In this document: positions 41,386 through 51,211 of the stretch, in pieces
Layout: every line of letters starts with the position of its first letter
How positions within the stretch are numbered: the stretch's first letter is position 1
Made by a program: the position numbers and the translations under genes
The notes under the pieces: model-generated
Databases searched by the model: none
Told to the model about the DNA's origin: nothing
Seen by the model: the letters and a program-made list of their open reading frames with translations, nothing else
Assembly: GCF_000331305.1 (NCBI RefSeq)
Contig: NZ_KB217473.1
Span: 1-64,000 of the forward strand
Direction: 5' to 3'
From: Calothrix sp. PCC 7103
Lineage (GTDB): Bacteria; Cyanobacteriota; Cyanobacteriia; Cyanobacteriales; Nostocaceae
Length of the DNA stretch: 64,000 nt

Positions 41386-43761
41386 ATGAGTAATGAAGCC
41401 AATACCTGCCGCAAGTACGTCGAACCAAAACTGAAAGATGCTGGGTGGGAGCAGGAGCCACACAACTATGAGGAGCAATATTATTTTACTGATGGTAAAA
41501 TCCGCCCCAAGGACAAACTTAGACCCCGTGCTAAACGCAATTTTGCCGATTACCTGCTACTTTACAACGGCACTTACCCTCTAGCGGTTGTTGAAGCCAA
41601 GCGCAACTATAAGACGGCGGATGAAGGATTGGAACAAGCCATAAAATACGCTCAAACTCTAGACGTTAAATTCGCTTACTCAACCAACGGTAAGGGGATT
41701 GTTGAATACGACTTTACCACAGGTCAACAATCCGATGAATTGGAGTCTTTTCCTACTCCTAGCCAATTGTGGCAGCGCTTAACTGGAGAAGGTGCGGAAC
41801 AAATCCGACCGGACATTGCCGAGAAATTACTGACCCCATTTTATCTGCTACCAGGTAGGCAACTGCGTTACTACCAGCGCAACGCCATCAACGCTGTTAT
41901 TACCGCTACTCTTAAAAATCAAAGCCGCTTGCTTTTAACAATGGCTACTGGAACAGGTAAAACCACAACCGCTTTTCAAATTTGCTGGAAACTGTCTCAA
42001 TTGGAGTGGAACAAGTCGGGGGAAAATCGCCCACCTAGAATACTATTTTTAGCCGACCGCAACATCTTAGTTGATGACCCGATGAATAAGGAATTTTCAG
42101 CTTTCAATGGAGAGAAAATCTATAAGATACAAGGAGAAGCAAAGAAGGGACGGGACATTTACTTTGCCATTTATCATGCCATCGCTGAGGATAAAGCTCG
42201 CCCTGGATTGTATAAAGAATACAACCCTGATTATTTCGACTTAATTATAGTTGATGAGTGCCATCGTGGAAGTGCTAATGATGAGGGTAACTGGCGCCAG
42301 ATTTTAGAGTATTTTAAGTCCGCTTACCAACTGGGTCTAACTGCCACGCCTCTGCGAGATGACAACAAAGATACTTACCGCTACTTTGGCAACCCTCTTT
42401 ACACTTATTCACTTAAACAAGGGATTGAAGACGGGTTTTTGGCTCCCTACCGAGTTTACCGTGTAACCACCCGTTCGGACAGAGATGGTTGGCGAGCTAA
42501 TAATGGAGAAGTGGATCGTTACGGTCGGGAAATACCCAGTGAAATGTATCAAACTCCCGATTTTGAACGCAAGCTGGTGCGAAAGGCTCGAACTAAAGCC
42601 ATAGCCCAGCACATCACTGATTTTCTTAAAAGTACTGACCGCCAAGCTAAAACCATTGTGTTTTGCGTGGACGACGAACACGTCAAGGCAATGGTTAAGG
42701 AGTTGCGTAATCTCAACACCGATATCACCAAAGATAACCCCAACTATATTTCCCGTATCACCTCCAATGCTGGGGATACAGGCAAGGGGGATTTATACAA
42801 ATTTAAAGATGTTTTGAATCAGACCCACATAATTGCCGTGACGGCAAGATTATTGACCACTGGGGTGGATGTCCCAACCTGTAAAAATATAGTCTTGGCT
42901 CGTGTGATTCGCTCCATGACGGATTTTAAACAGATTATTGGCAGGGGAACCCGTGTGCGAGAAGAACAAGGAAAATTATCTTTTAGTATCGTGGACTACA
43001 CTAAAAGTACGGTCTTGTTTCAGGACAAAGATTTTGACGGAACGCCAGCTTTAATTAACGAGTCGGAAATGGATGATACTGGACGCATTATTGAGCAGCA
43101 TGAGCAAGATTTAGAGACTGAGGAAACAGAAGAGTACGAGGATAAAAAGGCAGGTTTCTGGGGCGTACCCCAAGAAGAGAACACCCTGCCTCGTAAATAT
43201 TACGTAGATGGAGGGACGGAAGAAATAGTTGAAGAAAAGATTTACGATTTAGATGCTAACAATGATTTAACTTTATCTCAAATTATTGAGCGCACAAAAC
43301 AGCAGGTTCGCACTCTCTACCGTTCCACCTTAGAGGTGCAGCAACGCTGGATTAACCCTGAAGGTAGGAAAGAAATTATTGAATTACTAACCGAGAAAAA
43401 TATTGATTTTGAGGACTTAAAAAAACTTAGCAATCAACCAGATGCTGACCCCTTTGACCTGTTATGTCACATTGCCTTTGATGCCCCAGTGCTAACCTGT
43501 AAGCAACGAGCCGAGCGGTTAAAAAGCCACAAACCTGATTTTTTTGAGCAGTACGGAGAAGATGCCAGGGCAATACTGGGAATTATTTTAGACAAGTATG
43601 CCCAGAAGGGTGTGGGAGAGTTTAATATTCCTACAACTTTCAAGGCAAACCGTGAGTTTGATAAGTATGGTAATGTAGTTGAAATTGCTCAACTTTTTGG
43701 TGGCACTCAAAAACTTAAAGATGCCGTCCTAGAGCTGCAAAACTTACTATACTCGGCGTAA
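41386..43761 (+). CDS. hsdR: type I restriction endonuclease subunit R
   Basis: 791 residues, EcoEI-like HsdR. The N-terminal nuclease domain has AVVEAKRNYKTADEGLEQA (PD-(D/E)XK active site Glu/Lys). The translocase follows: Walker A ATGTGKTT (about 187-194), DECH box at about 290-293 and motif VI IIGRGTRVREE. The C-terminal part binds the methylase complex. It cuts unmodified DNA after ATP-driven translocation. HsdM follows by 8 bp and HsdS thereafter, giving a full operon. The size is normal for the EcoEI group. Confidence 0.93.
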   Translation: MSNEANTCRKYVEPKLKDAGWEQEPHNYEEQYYFTDGKIRPKDKLRPRAKRNFADYLLLYNGTYPLAVVEAKRNYKTADEGLEQAIKYAQTLDVKFAYSTNGKGIVEYDFTTGQQSDELESFPTPSQLWQRLTGEGAEQIRPDIAEKLLTPFYLLPGRQLRYYQRNAINAVITATLKNQSRLLLTMATGTGKTTTAFQICWKLSQLEWNKSGENRPPRILFLADRNILVDDPMNKEFSAFNGEKIYKIQGEAKKGRDIYFAIYHAIAEDKARPGLYKEYNPDYFDLIIVDECHRGSANDEGNWRQILEYFKSAYQLGLTATPLRDDNKDTYRYFGNPLYTYSLKQGIEDGFLAPYRVYRVTTRSDRDGWRANNGEVDRYGREIPSEMYQTPDFERKLVRKARTKAIAQHITDFLKSTDRQAKTIVFCVDDEHVKAMVKELRNLNTDITKDNPNYISRITSNAGDTGKGDLYKFKDVLNQTHIIAVTARLLTTGVDVPTCKNIVLARVIRSMTDFKQIIGRGTRVREEQGKLSFSIVDYTKSTVLFQDKDFDGTPALINESEMDDTGRIIEQHEQDLETEETEEYEDKKAGFWGVPQEENTLPRKYYVDGGTEEIVEEKIYDLDANNDLTLSQIIERTKQQVRTLYRSTLEVQQRWINPEGRKEIIELLTEKNIDFEDLKKLSNQPDADPFDLLCHIAFDAPVLTCKQRAERLKSHKPDFFEQYGEDARAILGIILDKYAQKGVGEFNIPTTFKANREFDKYGNVVEIAQLFGGTQKLKDAVLELQNLLYSA

Positions 43762-43769
43762 CTGGACGA

Positions 43770-45557
43770 ATGGCAAAGCGCAGCAAAGAAGATGCTAAAC
43801 CCGTGAATACGGCTCAAAAACTGAGCAGTATCATCAAGTCTTCACGGGACATTATGCGAAAGGATAAAGGTCTAAACGGAGAGTTAGACCGCCTGCCGCA
43901 ATTAACCTGGATTTTGTTTCTAAAACTATTAGACGATTCAGAGAAGCTGCACGAAGTTGAAGCCGAACTTGAGGAAATGGCGTATAAATCCACTATTCAA
44001 GCACCCTATCGTTGGCGAGATTGGGCTGCTAACGAAAATTTTACTGGAGATCGTTTAAAAAATTTCATTAACAACGATGAAGCGACGCTACCTAACGGCG
44101 AAAAGGGCTTAGGTTTACTAGCTTACTTGCGAAACCTGAAAACTAAAACAGGCAATAAACGAGCCGATGTCATTGCCAAAGTATTTAAAGATGTCTCTAA
44201 CCGCATGACTAGCGGAACGTTGCTGTACGATATTTTAGCTAAAGTCAGCGACCTTCACTTCGATAAATCTGAAGAAGTTAATATTCTCAGCACCCTCTAT
44301 GAGTCCATGCTCAAAGAAATGCGCGATGCGGCTGGGGATTCGGGAGAGTTTTACACTCCCCGTCCAGTAGTGCGCTTTATGGTGCAGGCAATGGAGCCGA
44401 AACTAGGGGAAAGCATACTCGACCCAGCCTGTGGAACCGCAGGGTTTCTAGTAGAAACTTATGAGTATTTAAAAAAACAATCTAACTCTAAAAACTGGCA
44501 GATTTTACAACAAAGTATTTTTGGTGCCGAACCCAAATCTCTGCCTCTCATGTTAGCACATATGAATTTGCTGCTACACGGGTTTGAATACCCAGATATC
44601 GATGACGGTAACAGCCTGCGTTTTACCCTTAGCGAGATGGGGGAGAAGGATTGGGTGGATGTAATTTTAACTAATCCACCGTTTGGAGGGGAGGAGGAAG
44701 ATAGAATTCAGAAAAACTTTCCTCCTGATAGAAAAACTAAAGAAACGGCTCTGTTGTTTTTACAGTTAATTACGCGGCGCCTTAAACGAAAGCCCACCCC
44801 AGGACGAGCAGCAGTAGTCTTTCCTAATGGGCTACTATTTGGAGATGGGATTTGTGCCAAGCTAAAGGAAGATTTGCTCAAAGATTTCAATTTACATACA
44901 ATTGTGCGACTGCCAAACGGAGTTTTTGCACCCTACACCACTATCCCTACCAATTTACTGTTTTTTGACCATTCAAAGCAAACGGACGAGATTTGGTACT
45001 ACGAATTACCTTTACCAGAAGGACGCAAAACTTACACTAAAACTAAGCCCATACAAGATGAAGATTTTGCTCAGTGTCTAGGTTGGTTGAAAGATAGAGA
45101 GGAGAATGAACAGGCGTGGAAATATAATTTTAGAGAAGCTTATATTAAGGCGATAGAAGAGGCAACGCCTCATTGGGAAGCAGCCAAAAAAGCAGAAGAA
45201 GCCGCTAATCAATATGCTAAAACCGCTAAAGAACTAATTGATAAGATTAATTACAAGAGCAAGTTTAGCGAATTACCTTTATTACAAAAAACAGAAGATA
45301 AAAACAAAATTCAGGAATTAAAAGACACACTAATTGCTGTTCAAAAAGAGGAATTGGAACAGCGGGAAATTGCTAGGAATGAGCAAAGTAGAGGAGATGC
45401 TATTTACTGGGCAATTTACAACCTTGACCGCAAGAATCCAAACGGTCAGCAAAACCTTGAACATTTACCTCCCGAAAAATTAGTTGCCAGTATTTTGAAC
45501 AAAGATAGGCAAATAGCAGAAATTATGAAGGAGATTAAGAGTATTTTAGGAAGTTAA
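43770..45557 (+). CDS. hsdM: type I restriction-modification methyltransferase subunit M
   Basis: 595 residues. SAM-binding DPACGTAGFLVETYEYL is at about 218-234 and the catalytic NPPF at about 302-305 (LTNPPFGGEEED). An N-terminal four-helix region and a C-terminal coiled coil that contacts HsdS are visible. It methylates adenine in the host sequence and is also the structural core of the restriction complex. It lies between hsdR and hsdS, and unlike the copy at 38.5 kb, motif IV is intact. Confidence 0.93.
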   Translation: MAKRSKEDAKPVNTAQKLSSIIKSSRDIMRKDKGLNGELDRLPQLTWILFLKLLDDSEKLHEVEAELEEMAYKSTIQAPYRWRDWAANENFTGDRLKNFINNDEATLPNGEKGLGLLAYLRNLKTKTGNKRADVIAKVFKDVSNRMTSGTLLYDILAKVSDLHFDKSEEVNILSTLYESMLKEMRDAAGDSGEFYTPRPVVRFMVQAMEPKLGESILDPACGTAGFLVETYEYLKKQSNSKNWQILQQSIFGAEPKSLPLMLAHMNLLLHGFEYPDIDDGNSLRFTLSEMGEKDWVDVILTNPPFGGEEEDRIQKNFPPDRKTKETALLFLQLITRRLKRKPTPGRAAVVFPNGLLFGDGICAKLKEDLLKDFNLHTIVRLPNGVFAPYTTIPTNLLFFDHSKQTDEIWYYELPLPEGRKTYTKTKPIQDEDFAQCLGWLKDREENEQAWKYNFREAYIKAIEEATPHWEAAKKAEEAANQYAKTAKELIDKINYKSKFSELPLLQKTEDKNKIQELKDTLIAVQKEELEQREIARNEQSRGDAIYWAIYNLDRKNPNGQQNLEHLPPEKLVASILNKDRQIAEIMKEIKSILGS

Positions 45558-45590
45558 TATTGTATTGTTTGAAAAGGTTTTTTAAAACTA

Positions 45591-46772
45591 ATGAATAGAA
45601 GTTATCCATTATCAACTTTGAGTAAGGTTATTAGCTATAGAAAAGAATTTATAGAAATAGACGATTCTCAAACATATAAGAGATGTCGTGTAAAACTTCA
45701 CGCTCAAGGGGTTGTTCTAAGAGATATTGTTAAAGGTATTGAAATTAAAACAAAGAAACAACAGTTTTGTAGGGAAGGAGAATTTTTAGTTGCTGAAATA
45801 GATGCAAAAGTAGGAGGATTTGGTATTGTACATGAAAATTTAGATAAAGCAATCGTTAGCAGTCATTATTTTTTATTTGACATTAATGAGTCACTGCTAG
45901 ATAAACGTTTTTTGGATTTTTATATTCGCACTCCTGCATTCCGCAACCAAGTTTCCCCTCAAGGCTCTACTAATTACGCTGCAATACGTCCAAATGATGT
46001 ACTAAAATATATAATTCCTTTGCCGCCACTTGAGGAGCAACAACGAATTGTAGTGCGAATTGAGGAACTAGCAGATAAGATAGAGCAGGTGAGATTGCTT
46101 CGTCGGAAAGCAGTAGAGGAAACAGAAAGTTTAATAACTTCGGCTTTAAACTCCGTTTTTGAAAAAAATATTAATCAGAAAGGGTGGGAGCTTAAACCTT
46201 TGAGACAAGCAGCAGAAGTGGCAAGAGGTAAATTTACACATCGTCCTCGTAATGAGCCGAGATTTTATGGCGGAAACATACCCTTTATTCAAATAGGTGA
46301 TATATCCAACTCTAATCTCTATATTAAACAATACTCGCAAACCCTTAATCAAGATGGATTACGTATTAGTAGAATGTTTCCTAAAGGTAGTATCGTCATA
46401 GCTATAACAGGTGCCACTATAGGTGTTACTGGAATTCTCACCTTTAATTCTTGTTTTCCAGATAGTATCGTAGGTATTATTCCTAATCAAAATATTGTTA
46501 CTTCAGAGTTTATCTATTGGTCTTTAGAGTATGTTAAAAAAATTGCCCTTGCAGAAGCTACTCAAACCACTCAGCCTAATATAAATCTTCAAATTTTAGA
46601 TAAGCTAAATATTCCAATCCCACCCATAATTGAACAATATTGTATTGTTACTTACCTTGATAATTTACAAACCAAAGTGGATACAATGAAACAACTCAGA
46701 GAAGAGACGATAAAAGAACTTGATGCTTTACTACCATCAATCTTGGACAAAGCTTTCAGAGGTGAATTATAG
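45591..46772 (+). CDS. hsdS: type I restriction specificity subunit S, two TRDs
   Basis: 393 residues with the usual two target recognition domains. The first half (about 1-150) ends at IIPLPPLEEQQRIVVRIEEL and is followed by a coiled-coil spacer. The second TRD (about 205-345) contains IPFIQIGDISNSNLYIKQ and ends with LNIPIPPIIEQ and a second coil. It gives the bipartite DNA sequence specificity. 33 bp separate it from hsdM. The two TRDs determine the target and are prone to exchange between systems. Confidence 0.92.
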   Translation: MNRSYPLSTLSKVISYRKEFIEIDDSQTYKRCRVKLHAQGVVLRDIVKGIEIKTKKQQFCREGEFLVAEIDAKVGGFGIVHENLDKAIVSSHYFLFDINESLLDKRFLDFYIRTPAFRNQVSPQGSTNYAAIRPNDVLKYIIPLPPLEEQQRIVVRIEELADKIEQVRLLRRKAVEETESLITSALNSVFEKNINQKGWELKPLRQAAEVARGKFTHRPRNEPRFYGGNIPFIQIGDISNSNLYIKQYSQTLNQDGLRISRMFPKGSIVIAITGATIGVTGILTFNSCFPDSIVGIIPNQNIVTSEFIYWSLEYVKKIALAEATQTTQPNINLQILDKLNIPIPPIIEQYCIVTYLDNLQTKVDTMKQLREETIKELDALLPSILDKAFRGEL

Positions 46773-47120
46773 GAAGTGGGTAAATACCTAGACTGCATGG
46801 TGCTACGGTGCTACCTCCTGTCTTTGACCTACCGATAGGGAGTGTCGGCAATAGGTTATCAATGTAATAAGATCAATTTTGAACAGCACTTAACCAATAT
46901 TTTAAAAATTTATACACAAAGCGGAAGTATTCTGGTCGGGTCAGATTATACTTTTTCAGTATTAATCAGTTTAAAAAGTTACACAATATAACTTCTTGTC
47001 TACTGATAAGGCGAAATTAAATAATATCTTTAGATTTCACTGGTATTTTAGCACTAGTGTAAACTGTCCCAATATGTTATCTTGCCAACTTATACCTACT
47101 TGAGGAAAGTATAGTTGGCT
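46773..47120. other. 350-bp intergenic region upstream of CBASS operon
   Basis: Contains no gene. A short tandem GTGCTAC is seen at about 46799-46813. A TGAGGAAAG ribosome-binding-like sequence lies before the CBASS start. The promoter cannot be pinned down by eye. Confidence 0.4.
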
Positions 47121-48032
47121 ATGGCATTCAAAATTTTAGCAATTGATGGAGGAGGTATCCGAGGTTTATACGCGGCATACATCTTAAAGAGAATACACGA
47201 GGAGCTAAAGATAGGTTTTTCTGAGTATTTTGACTTAATTATTGGCACCAGCACAGGTTCAATAATTGCTGGGGCACTGGCTGTAGATTATCCCATTGAA
47301 AAGGTGGTTCTGCTTTATGAGGTGGAAGGCAGGAAGATTTTTACCCCAACTGCTTTGAATTTCAAAGGTTTTTACAAAAGTAAATATTCAAAAAAACATC
47401 TGGAGAGTGTTCTCAACAAAGCACTTGGGAATAAAACTCTTTCCGAAGTCACTAAAACTCGATTGGTTATACCAGCTACAGACATTGCCAATGGACAAGT
47501 TTTTGTCTTTAAGTCTTCCTATCTGGAGGAATTTGTAAGGGATAAAAATACAAAAATCGTTGATGCCATTATCTCCTCATGCTCCGCACCAACTTATTTT
47601 GAACCGAACAGAGCTGGCAATTACTTACTGGCAGACGGCGGACTGTGGGCAAATAATCCAGCTATGGTTGGACTGACCGAAGCTATTGGAAAGCTAAAAA
47701 TCAATAAAGATGAAGTCAGAATGCTTTCAATTGGCACAGGCATAGGGCATCAATACTACGAAATTGACGGCGCCGAGAACAAAAATTGGGGCTTAGTCAG
47801 TGGCTGGCAGGGAAGTAAGCTGGTGGACACCATTCTGAATTTACAATCTGTGTCTTGCGAAAACATGATCAAGTTAATGCTGAGTGAAAGTCAGTATTTA
47901 AGATTGAACTTTAGCAGCGACACTAAACTGGCTTTAGATAATTTAGAAACCATCGAATCGCTCAAAAGTCGAGCCGACCATACAGTAACTTACGAAATCA
48001 ATAAAATTAAAAGTTTTTTCTCTGAAAATTAA
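47121..48032 (+). CDS. capV: CBASS effector, patatin-like phospholipase (CapV type)
   Basis: 303 residues. The oxyanion loop is AIDGGGIRGLYA (about 7-18), the nucleophile elbow GTSTG (42-46) and the catalytic Asp in LADGGLWANNP (D172). The enzyme degrades membrane phospholipids once activated by the cyclic nucleotide made by its neighbour, killing the infected cell before phage release. The CD-NTase gene follows by 35 bp. A TTG two codons upstream could also initiate, but the ATG with GAGGAAAG upstream is preferred. Confidence 0.92.
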   Translation: MAFKILAIDGGGIRGLYAAYILKRIHEELKIGFSEYFDLIIGTSTGSIIAGALAVDYPIEKVVLLYEVEGRKIFTPTALNFKGFYKSKYSKKHLESVLNKALGNKTLSEVTKTRLVIPATDIANGQVFVFKSSYLEEFVRDKNTKIVDAIISSCSAPTYFEPNRAGNYLLADGGLWANNPAMVGLTEAIGKLKINKDEVRMLSIGTGIGHQYYEIDGAENKNWGLVSGWQGSKLVDTILNLQSVSCENMIKLMLSESQYLRLNFSSDTKLALDNLETIESLKSRADHTVTYEINKIKSFFSEN

Positions 48033-48067
48033 TTTTTTAATCATACAAACAATATTCCTAGCAGACT

Positions 48068-49414
48068 ATGAAAACGATAGCCACTTTTTTTAACGACTTT
48101 CTAAAAGACGAAGTAAATTTAAACCCAACTAGGCTCAAAGTAGCTAAAAAGGGCATAAAAACTATGGAAAAGTTCTTAAAGAACAACGAGTTGTTTAAAG
48201 ACCATATTATTGACATTACTCCGCAAGGGTCTTACAAGCAGGGAACAATAAACAAGCCATCTGGTGAAGCAGATTTTGATGTGGATTTATTAGTCCTGCT
48301 AAAAGAATTTCCGGGCTGGGAGCCGAAAGATTATTTACATAAACTCCATCAGGAATTTGAGAATACCGGAAGGTACAAAGATATTGCAGACAGGAAGGGT
48401 AAATCCAGATGCGTCACCATCGACTACGCTAGTGATTTTCATATTGACTTAGTGCCTGCTATTAAAAAAAACGGCGGATACAAAATTATGAATAAAAACA
48501 GCAATCAATTTGAAGATACCGATGGAGAGGGGTACGCCAATTGGTTTATAGTTAAAAATGAGATTACAACCAATAAGTTTCTCACCAAAACAGTTAGGTT
48601 AGTAAAGTATTTGAGAGACTACAAGAAAACTTTTTCCATTAAATCTGTTGTATTAACAAGTTTACTAGGAAAGCAAGTTTACGAACTTGATAAATATAAT
48701 CAAAATGAATACTACAAAGATTTACCAACTACACTAAAAACTTTATTCAATAGATTGAATGATTATTTGCAAAGCCTACCTGACCTGACGGATGAAATTA
48801 TTACCAATCCTGTTCTGCCAACCGAAAAATATAGTCGGCACTGGAATCAGGACAATTACTCAACTTTTAGACAGAAAGTTTATGACTATAATATTTGGAT
48901 TAACGAAGCTTACGCAGAAAGTGACGTTAACAAGGCAGTAAAAAAGTGGCAGCGATTATTTGGAGACGAATTTGGAGAAATCCAAGAAACAACTGCTAAA
49001 TTTAGTGATTCTAATAGAGATTTAGTAGGTTCAATAGTACAGAAAGAAGACTTTATATTTGGTTCATGCACTGAAAATTTAGACAATAATTACAAACTGA
49101 TTCTTTCTGTTTATCCTCGTCAGTCTAACGGTTTTCGCTCTCAGCATTATAAGAAAGATGAAAAATTGTTTTTCTCGATCAATAAGAGTCAAAGTTCATT
49201 ACCATCTGGTGTCACTTTCAAGTGGAAAGTGAAGAATAGTGGACTTGAAGCCAAGTTAGCTAATCAGTTAAGAGGAAACATAGAAGATGATATTGACAGC
49301 AAGGGAGAAAAGACAGAAACCACCGCTTACAAAGGGAAACACTATGTTGATTGCTATGCACTTTTAGGAAATACAGTAGTAGCCACTGACACTGTTAATG
49401 TCATTGTGGTTTAA
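48068..49414 (+). CDS. CBASS CD-NTase, cGAS/DncV-like cyclic oligonucleotide synthase with C-terminal AGS-C-like domain
   Basis: 448 residues. The nucleotidyltransferase core has TPQGSYKQGT (about 51-60), the metal-binding D-x-D in ADFDVDLL (D71, D73) and a third carboxylate in HIDLVPA. The C-terminal 110 residues (from about FIFGSCTENLDNNYKLI) match the AGS-C type sensor region found in some of these enzymes. It makes a cyclic di- or trinucleotide upon phage infection, and the adjacent patatin responds. Two genes and no accessory genes: a type I CBASS. Confidence 0.9.
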   Translation: MKTIATFFNDFLKDEVNLNPTRLKVAKKGIKTMEKFLKNNELFKDHIIDITPQGSYKQGTINKPSGEADFDVDLLVLLKEFPGWEPKDYLHKLHQEFENTGRYKDIADRKGKSRCVTIDYASDFHIDLVPAIKKNGGYKIMNKNSNQFEDTDGEGYANWFIVKNEITTNKFLTKTVRLVKYLRDYKKTFSIKSVVLTSLLGKQVYELDKYNQNEYYKDLPTTLKTLFNRLNDYLQSLPDLTDEIITNPVLPTEKYSRHWNQDNYSTFRQKVYDYNIWINEAYAESDVNKAVKKWQRLFGDEFGEIQETTAKFSDSNRDLVGSIVQKEDFIFGSCTENLDNNYKLILSVYPRQSNGFRSQHYKKDEKLFFSINKSQSSLPSGVTFKWKVKNSGLEAKLANQLRGNIEDDIDSKGEKTETTAYKGKHYVDCYALLGNTVVATDTVNVIVV

Positions 49415-49464
49415 TAATTGTTTGAAGCTTTGTTTGATTAAGATAAGTTTTTAGAGTTCTTCAA

Positions 49465-49519
49465 AGGGTAGCGATTAGTTTTACATAAGCAGCACTGGAA
49501 TATTCATAATCGCTACCCT
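49465..49519. repeat. 13-bp inverted repeat after the CBASS operon
   Basis: AGGGTAGCGATTA (49465-49477) and TAATCGCTACCCT (49507-49519) enclose 29 bases. It is probably a transcription terminator for the CBASS operon or a recombination boundary; there is no long T-run after it. Confidence 0.6.
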
Positions 49520-49621
49520 ACTGCCTAAGCTTGACAGGTGATACAGATTTTCTCGCCACGATTAGGCATCACCCTTGTCCTGCGCCTCCTGCATAATTTG
49601 CAAGTACTGTTTAGCCACCTC

Positions 49622-49846
49622 TTATGGATTTCGGTTTTGCTCCCTAGCTATCATTCCAATCAAGGTGAAGCGAACCGTTCGTTCATTTTCGGGCGTGTCC
49701 TCGATGCTCGCTAGGATTTGCTCTGCCTCTTCTGACTCTCCAGCTTTCAGGCACGAGTAAAATTGGCGAATTTTGTATTGCAATGCAGCTTCTTCAAAAC
49801 TGACGGGGTAGTAGGCATCGTCCTCATCGAGCATGGGTCGGGACAT
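49622..49846 (-). CDS. hypothetical protein, about 74 aa
   Basis: Small acidic helical protein with a TPR-like half (QFYSCLKAGESEEAEQILAS). The frame could extend to 49879, but the Met-Ser at 49846 is preferred. It runs opposite to the CBASS genes. The sequence composition is protein-like, yet the gene is not recognised. Confidence 0.42.
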   Translation of the reverse strand: MSRPMLDEDDAYYPVSFEEAALQYKIRQFYSCLKAGESEEAEQILASIEDTPENERTVRFTLIGMIAREQNRNP

Positions 49847-49879
49847 AGAAAGAAAGATAATCAAAACGGCATCTTTCAC

Positions 49880-50340
49880 TATACATATAAGACAGAGAAG
49901 CAGTCCCTACTGGTTTGTGAAAATTTACTTTCTAGAGAGGAAAATAAATGACTGGGAAAAGAGTGTTTGCAATACAAGATTACTAAACTGCGCGCGTCCA
50001 GTACTCGGTGATATTTTTAGCTTAAGAATTGTATCAAAACCCTTGACATATCGCACGGCGTGCGAGTTCCTACATTTTATTTACAAGCAAGAGGGGCGGC
50101 AAGTCGAATCTGAACCAATTGAGGTTTTTAAAAGTGCTGGCGCTTACAAAACATGCGCTTCACTGGATGCAATCAGGAATTTCTAGAATTTTACCCTTAT
50201 AAAAGCAGGCGCCACCGTTTACTATCCCAATTATTGGAATTTTTAGAACAGTAAAGTGCTTTGGGCTAAAAGAAGTACGAACACGGGCAAGCTACAATAC
50301 AATACTTGTATTACAGCCATTCCATAGGGCGTTAGGGACT
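49880..50340. other. 460-bp region with no convincing gene
   Basis: Holds a GC-rich palindrome CGCACGGCGTGCG (50052-50064) next to a TTGACA (50043-50048), a plausible promoter with operator. Close to 50300 an AATAC-TT-GTATT inverted pair precedes the next gene. An open frame at 49833-50186 is present, but its composition is poor. Confidence 0.4.
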
Positions 50341-50694
50341 ATGAATAAAGCAGTAGGGAAGAAAAAACTGGCTAAAGTGAGGCTGGATAACGTCCCAGTC
50401 AGATTCTGGACTGCATTGTGTAACTTGGACAGCATGGCAAGCCTTTTGTATTTACAACTGCCTGCAAACCCTTTACTGGCAGAAGGAGAGGGAAGCAGTG
50501 TAATTGTGAACGTGGAAGGTGCAGTAAAAGAGACTTTCCGCAAAGCAGACCAAAGGTATTTTCAAAAGCACCCCGACAAAAAGAGCTATGTGCGCTATCC
50601 TTTCCCCGATGAAGAGTTCCCCAACCCCCAACCCAGAAAGGTGAGGGTAATTCAAGTAGCTAAGGGAACTCGAATCAGAGAGCCGATTTGGTAG
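50341..50694 (+). CDS. hypothetical protein, 117 aa
   Basis: Basic protein of 117 residues, rich in Lys/Arg at the N-terminus (NKAVGKKKLAKVRLDN) and C-terminus (PRKVRVIQVAKGTRIREP). Unrecognised; nucleic-acid binding is possible. It stands just left of the replication region, and a hairpin at 50780-50814 follows. The 46 bases before the ATG contain an inverted repeat (AATAC / GTATT). Confidence 0.5.
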   Translation: MNKAVGKKKLAKVRLDNVPVRFWTALCNLDSMASLLYLQLPANPLLAEGEGSSVIVNVEGAVKETFRKADQRYFQKHPDKKSYVRYPFPDEEFPNPQPRKVRVIQVAKGTRIREPIW

Positions 50695-50779
50695 ATTAAA
50701 GCGGTAGCCCAAAAATAATTAAGAAGAGGTAAAATCCCACCCAAGACAGATTTTTAGAAATTGTTACCCAAATAACACA

Positions 50780-50814
50780 ATACCCCGCAAGAAAAAGTAC
50801 TTCCTGCGGGGTAT
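50780..50814. terminator. hairpin between small gene and rep region
   Basis: A 10-bp stem (ATACCCCGCA at 50780-50789 and TGCGGGGTAT at 50805-50814) with a 15-base loop follows the 117-aa gene. It is likely a terminator, although the T-run afterwards is weak. Confidence 0.6.
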
Positions 50815-50945
50815 TATGTTAAACACGGTTGAATGTGCTTAATCGATATTCAATTGTAGAAATTGTTCACGGGCAGTGGATTTTATGAGTTTGGCGACCG
50901 TCAAATCCAAGTGCCGTAATCAGAAAAAGGAGAATGCAAAAGCAC

Positions 50946-51042
50946 TAAATAGGCATAACCACCACCGCAAGCAGTGATAGAAAAGTAGCTTAAATAGGCA
51001 TTTAGACCACTCGTAGTGAGTTTTAGACCACACAGTAGTGAG
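50946..51042. repeat. direct repeats (iteron-like) upstream of rep
   Basis: TAAATAGGCAT occurs at 50946 and about 50991. A second unit, TTTAGACCAC followed by GTAGTGAG, occurs at 51001-51020 and 51021-51042. These 45-bp and 21-bp spaced repeats lie 170-270 bp before the Rep start, a good position for iterons or operators of copy control. The surrounding 50815-51211 shows no gene. Confidence 0.62.
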
Positions 51043-51211
51043 CTTGAGGTAACGATAACAGGCGAAAGGTAAAACCTAATCGTCCGGTTCTCATTGCATT
51101 CAAGTTTATCACACAAGTTTGGTCACTGTCTCGCTTGCCAAAAAATATTTGTTCCAAAATCGATCCATTTTTGATCCCCAAGCAGACCCTTGAGTATATA
51201 AGGTAAACTTT

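Noticed and set aside
49833-50186. Plus-strand open frame of 117 codons
   Set aside because: Overlaps a better minus-strand gene and has an unbalanced composition; no ribosome binding site.
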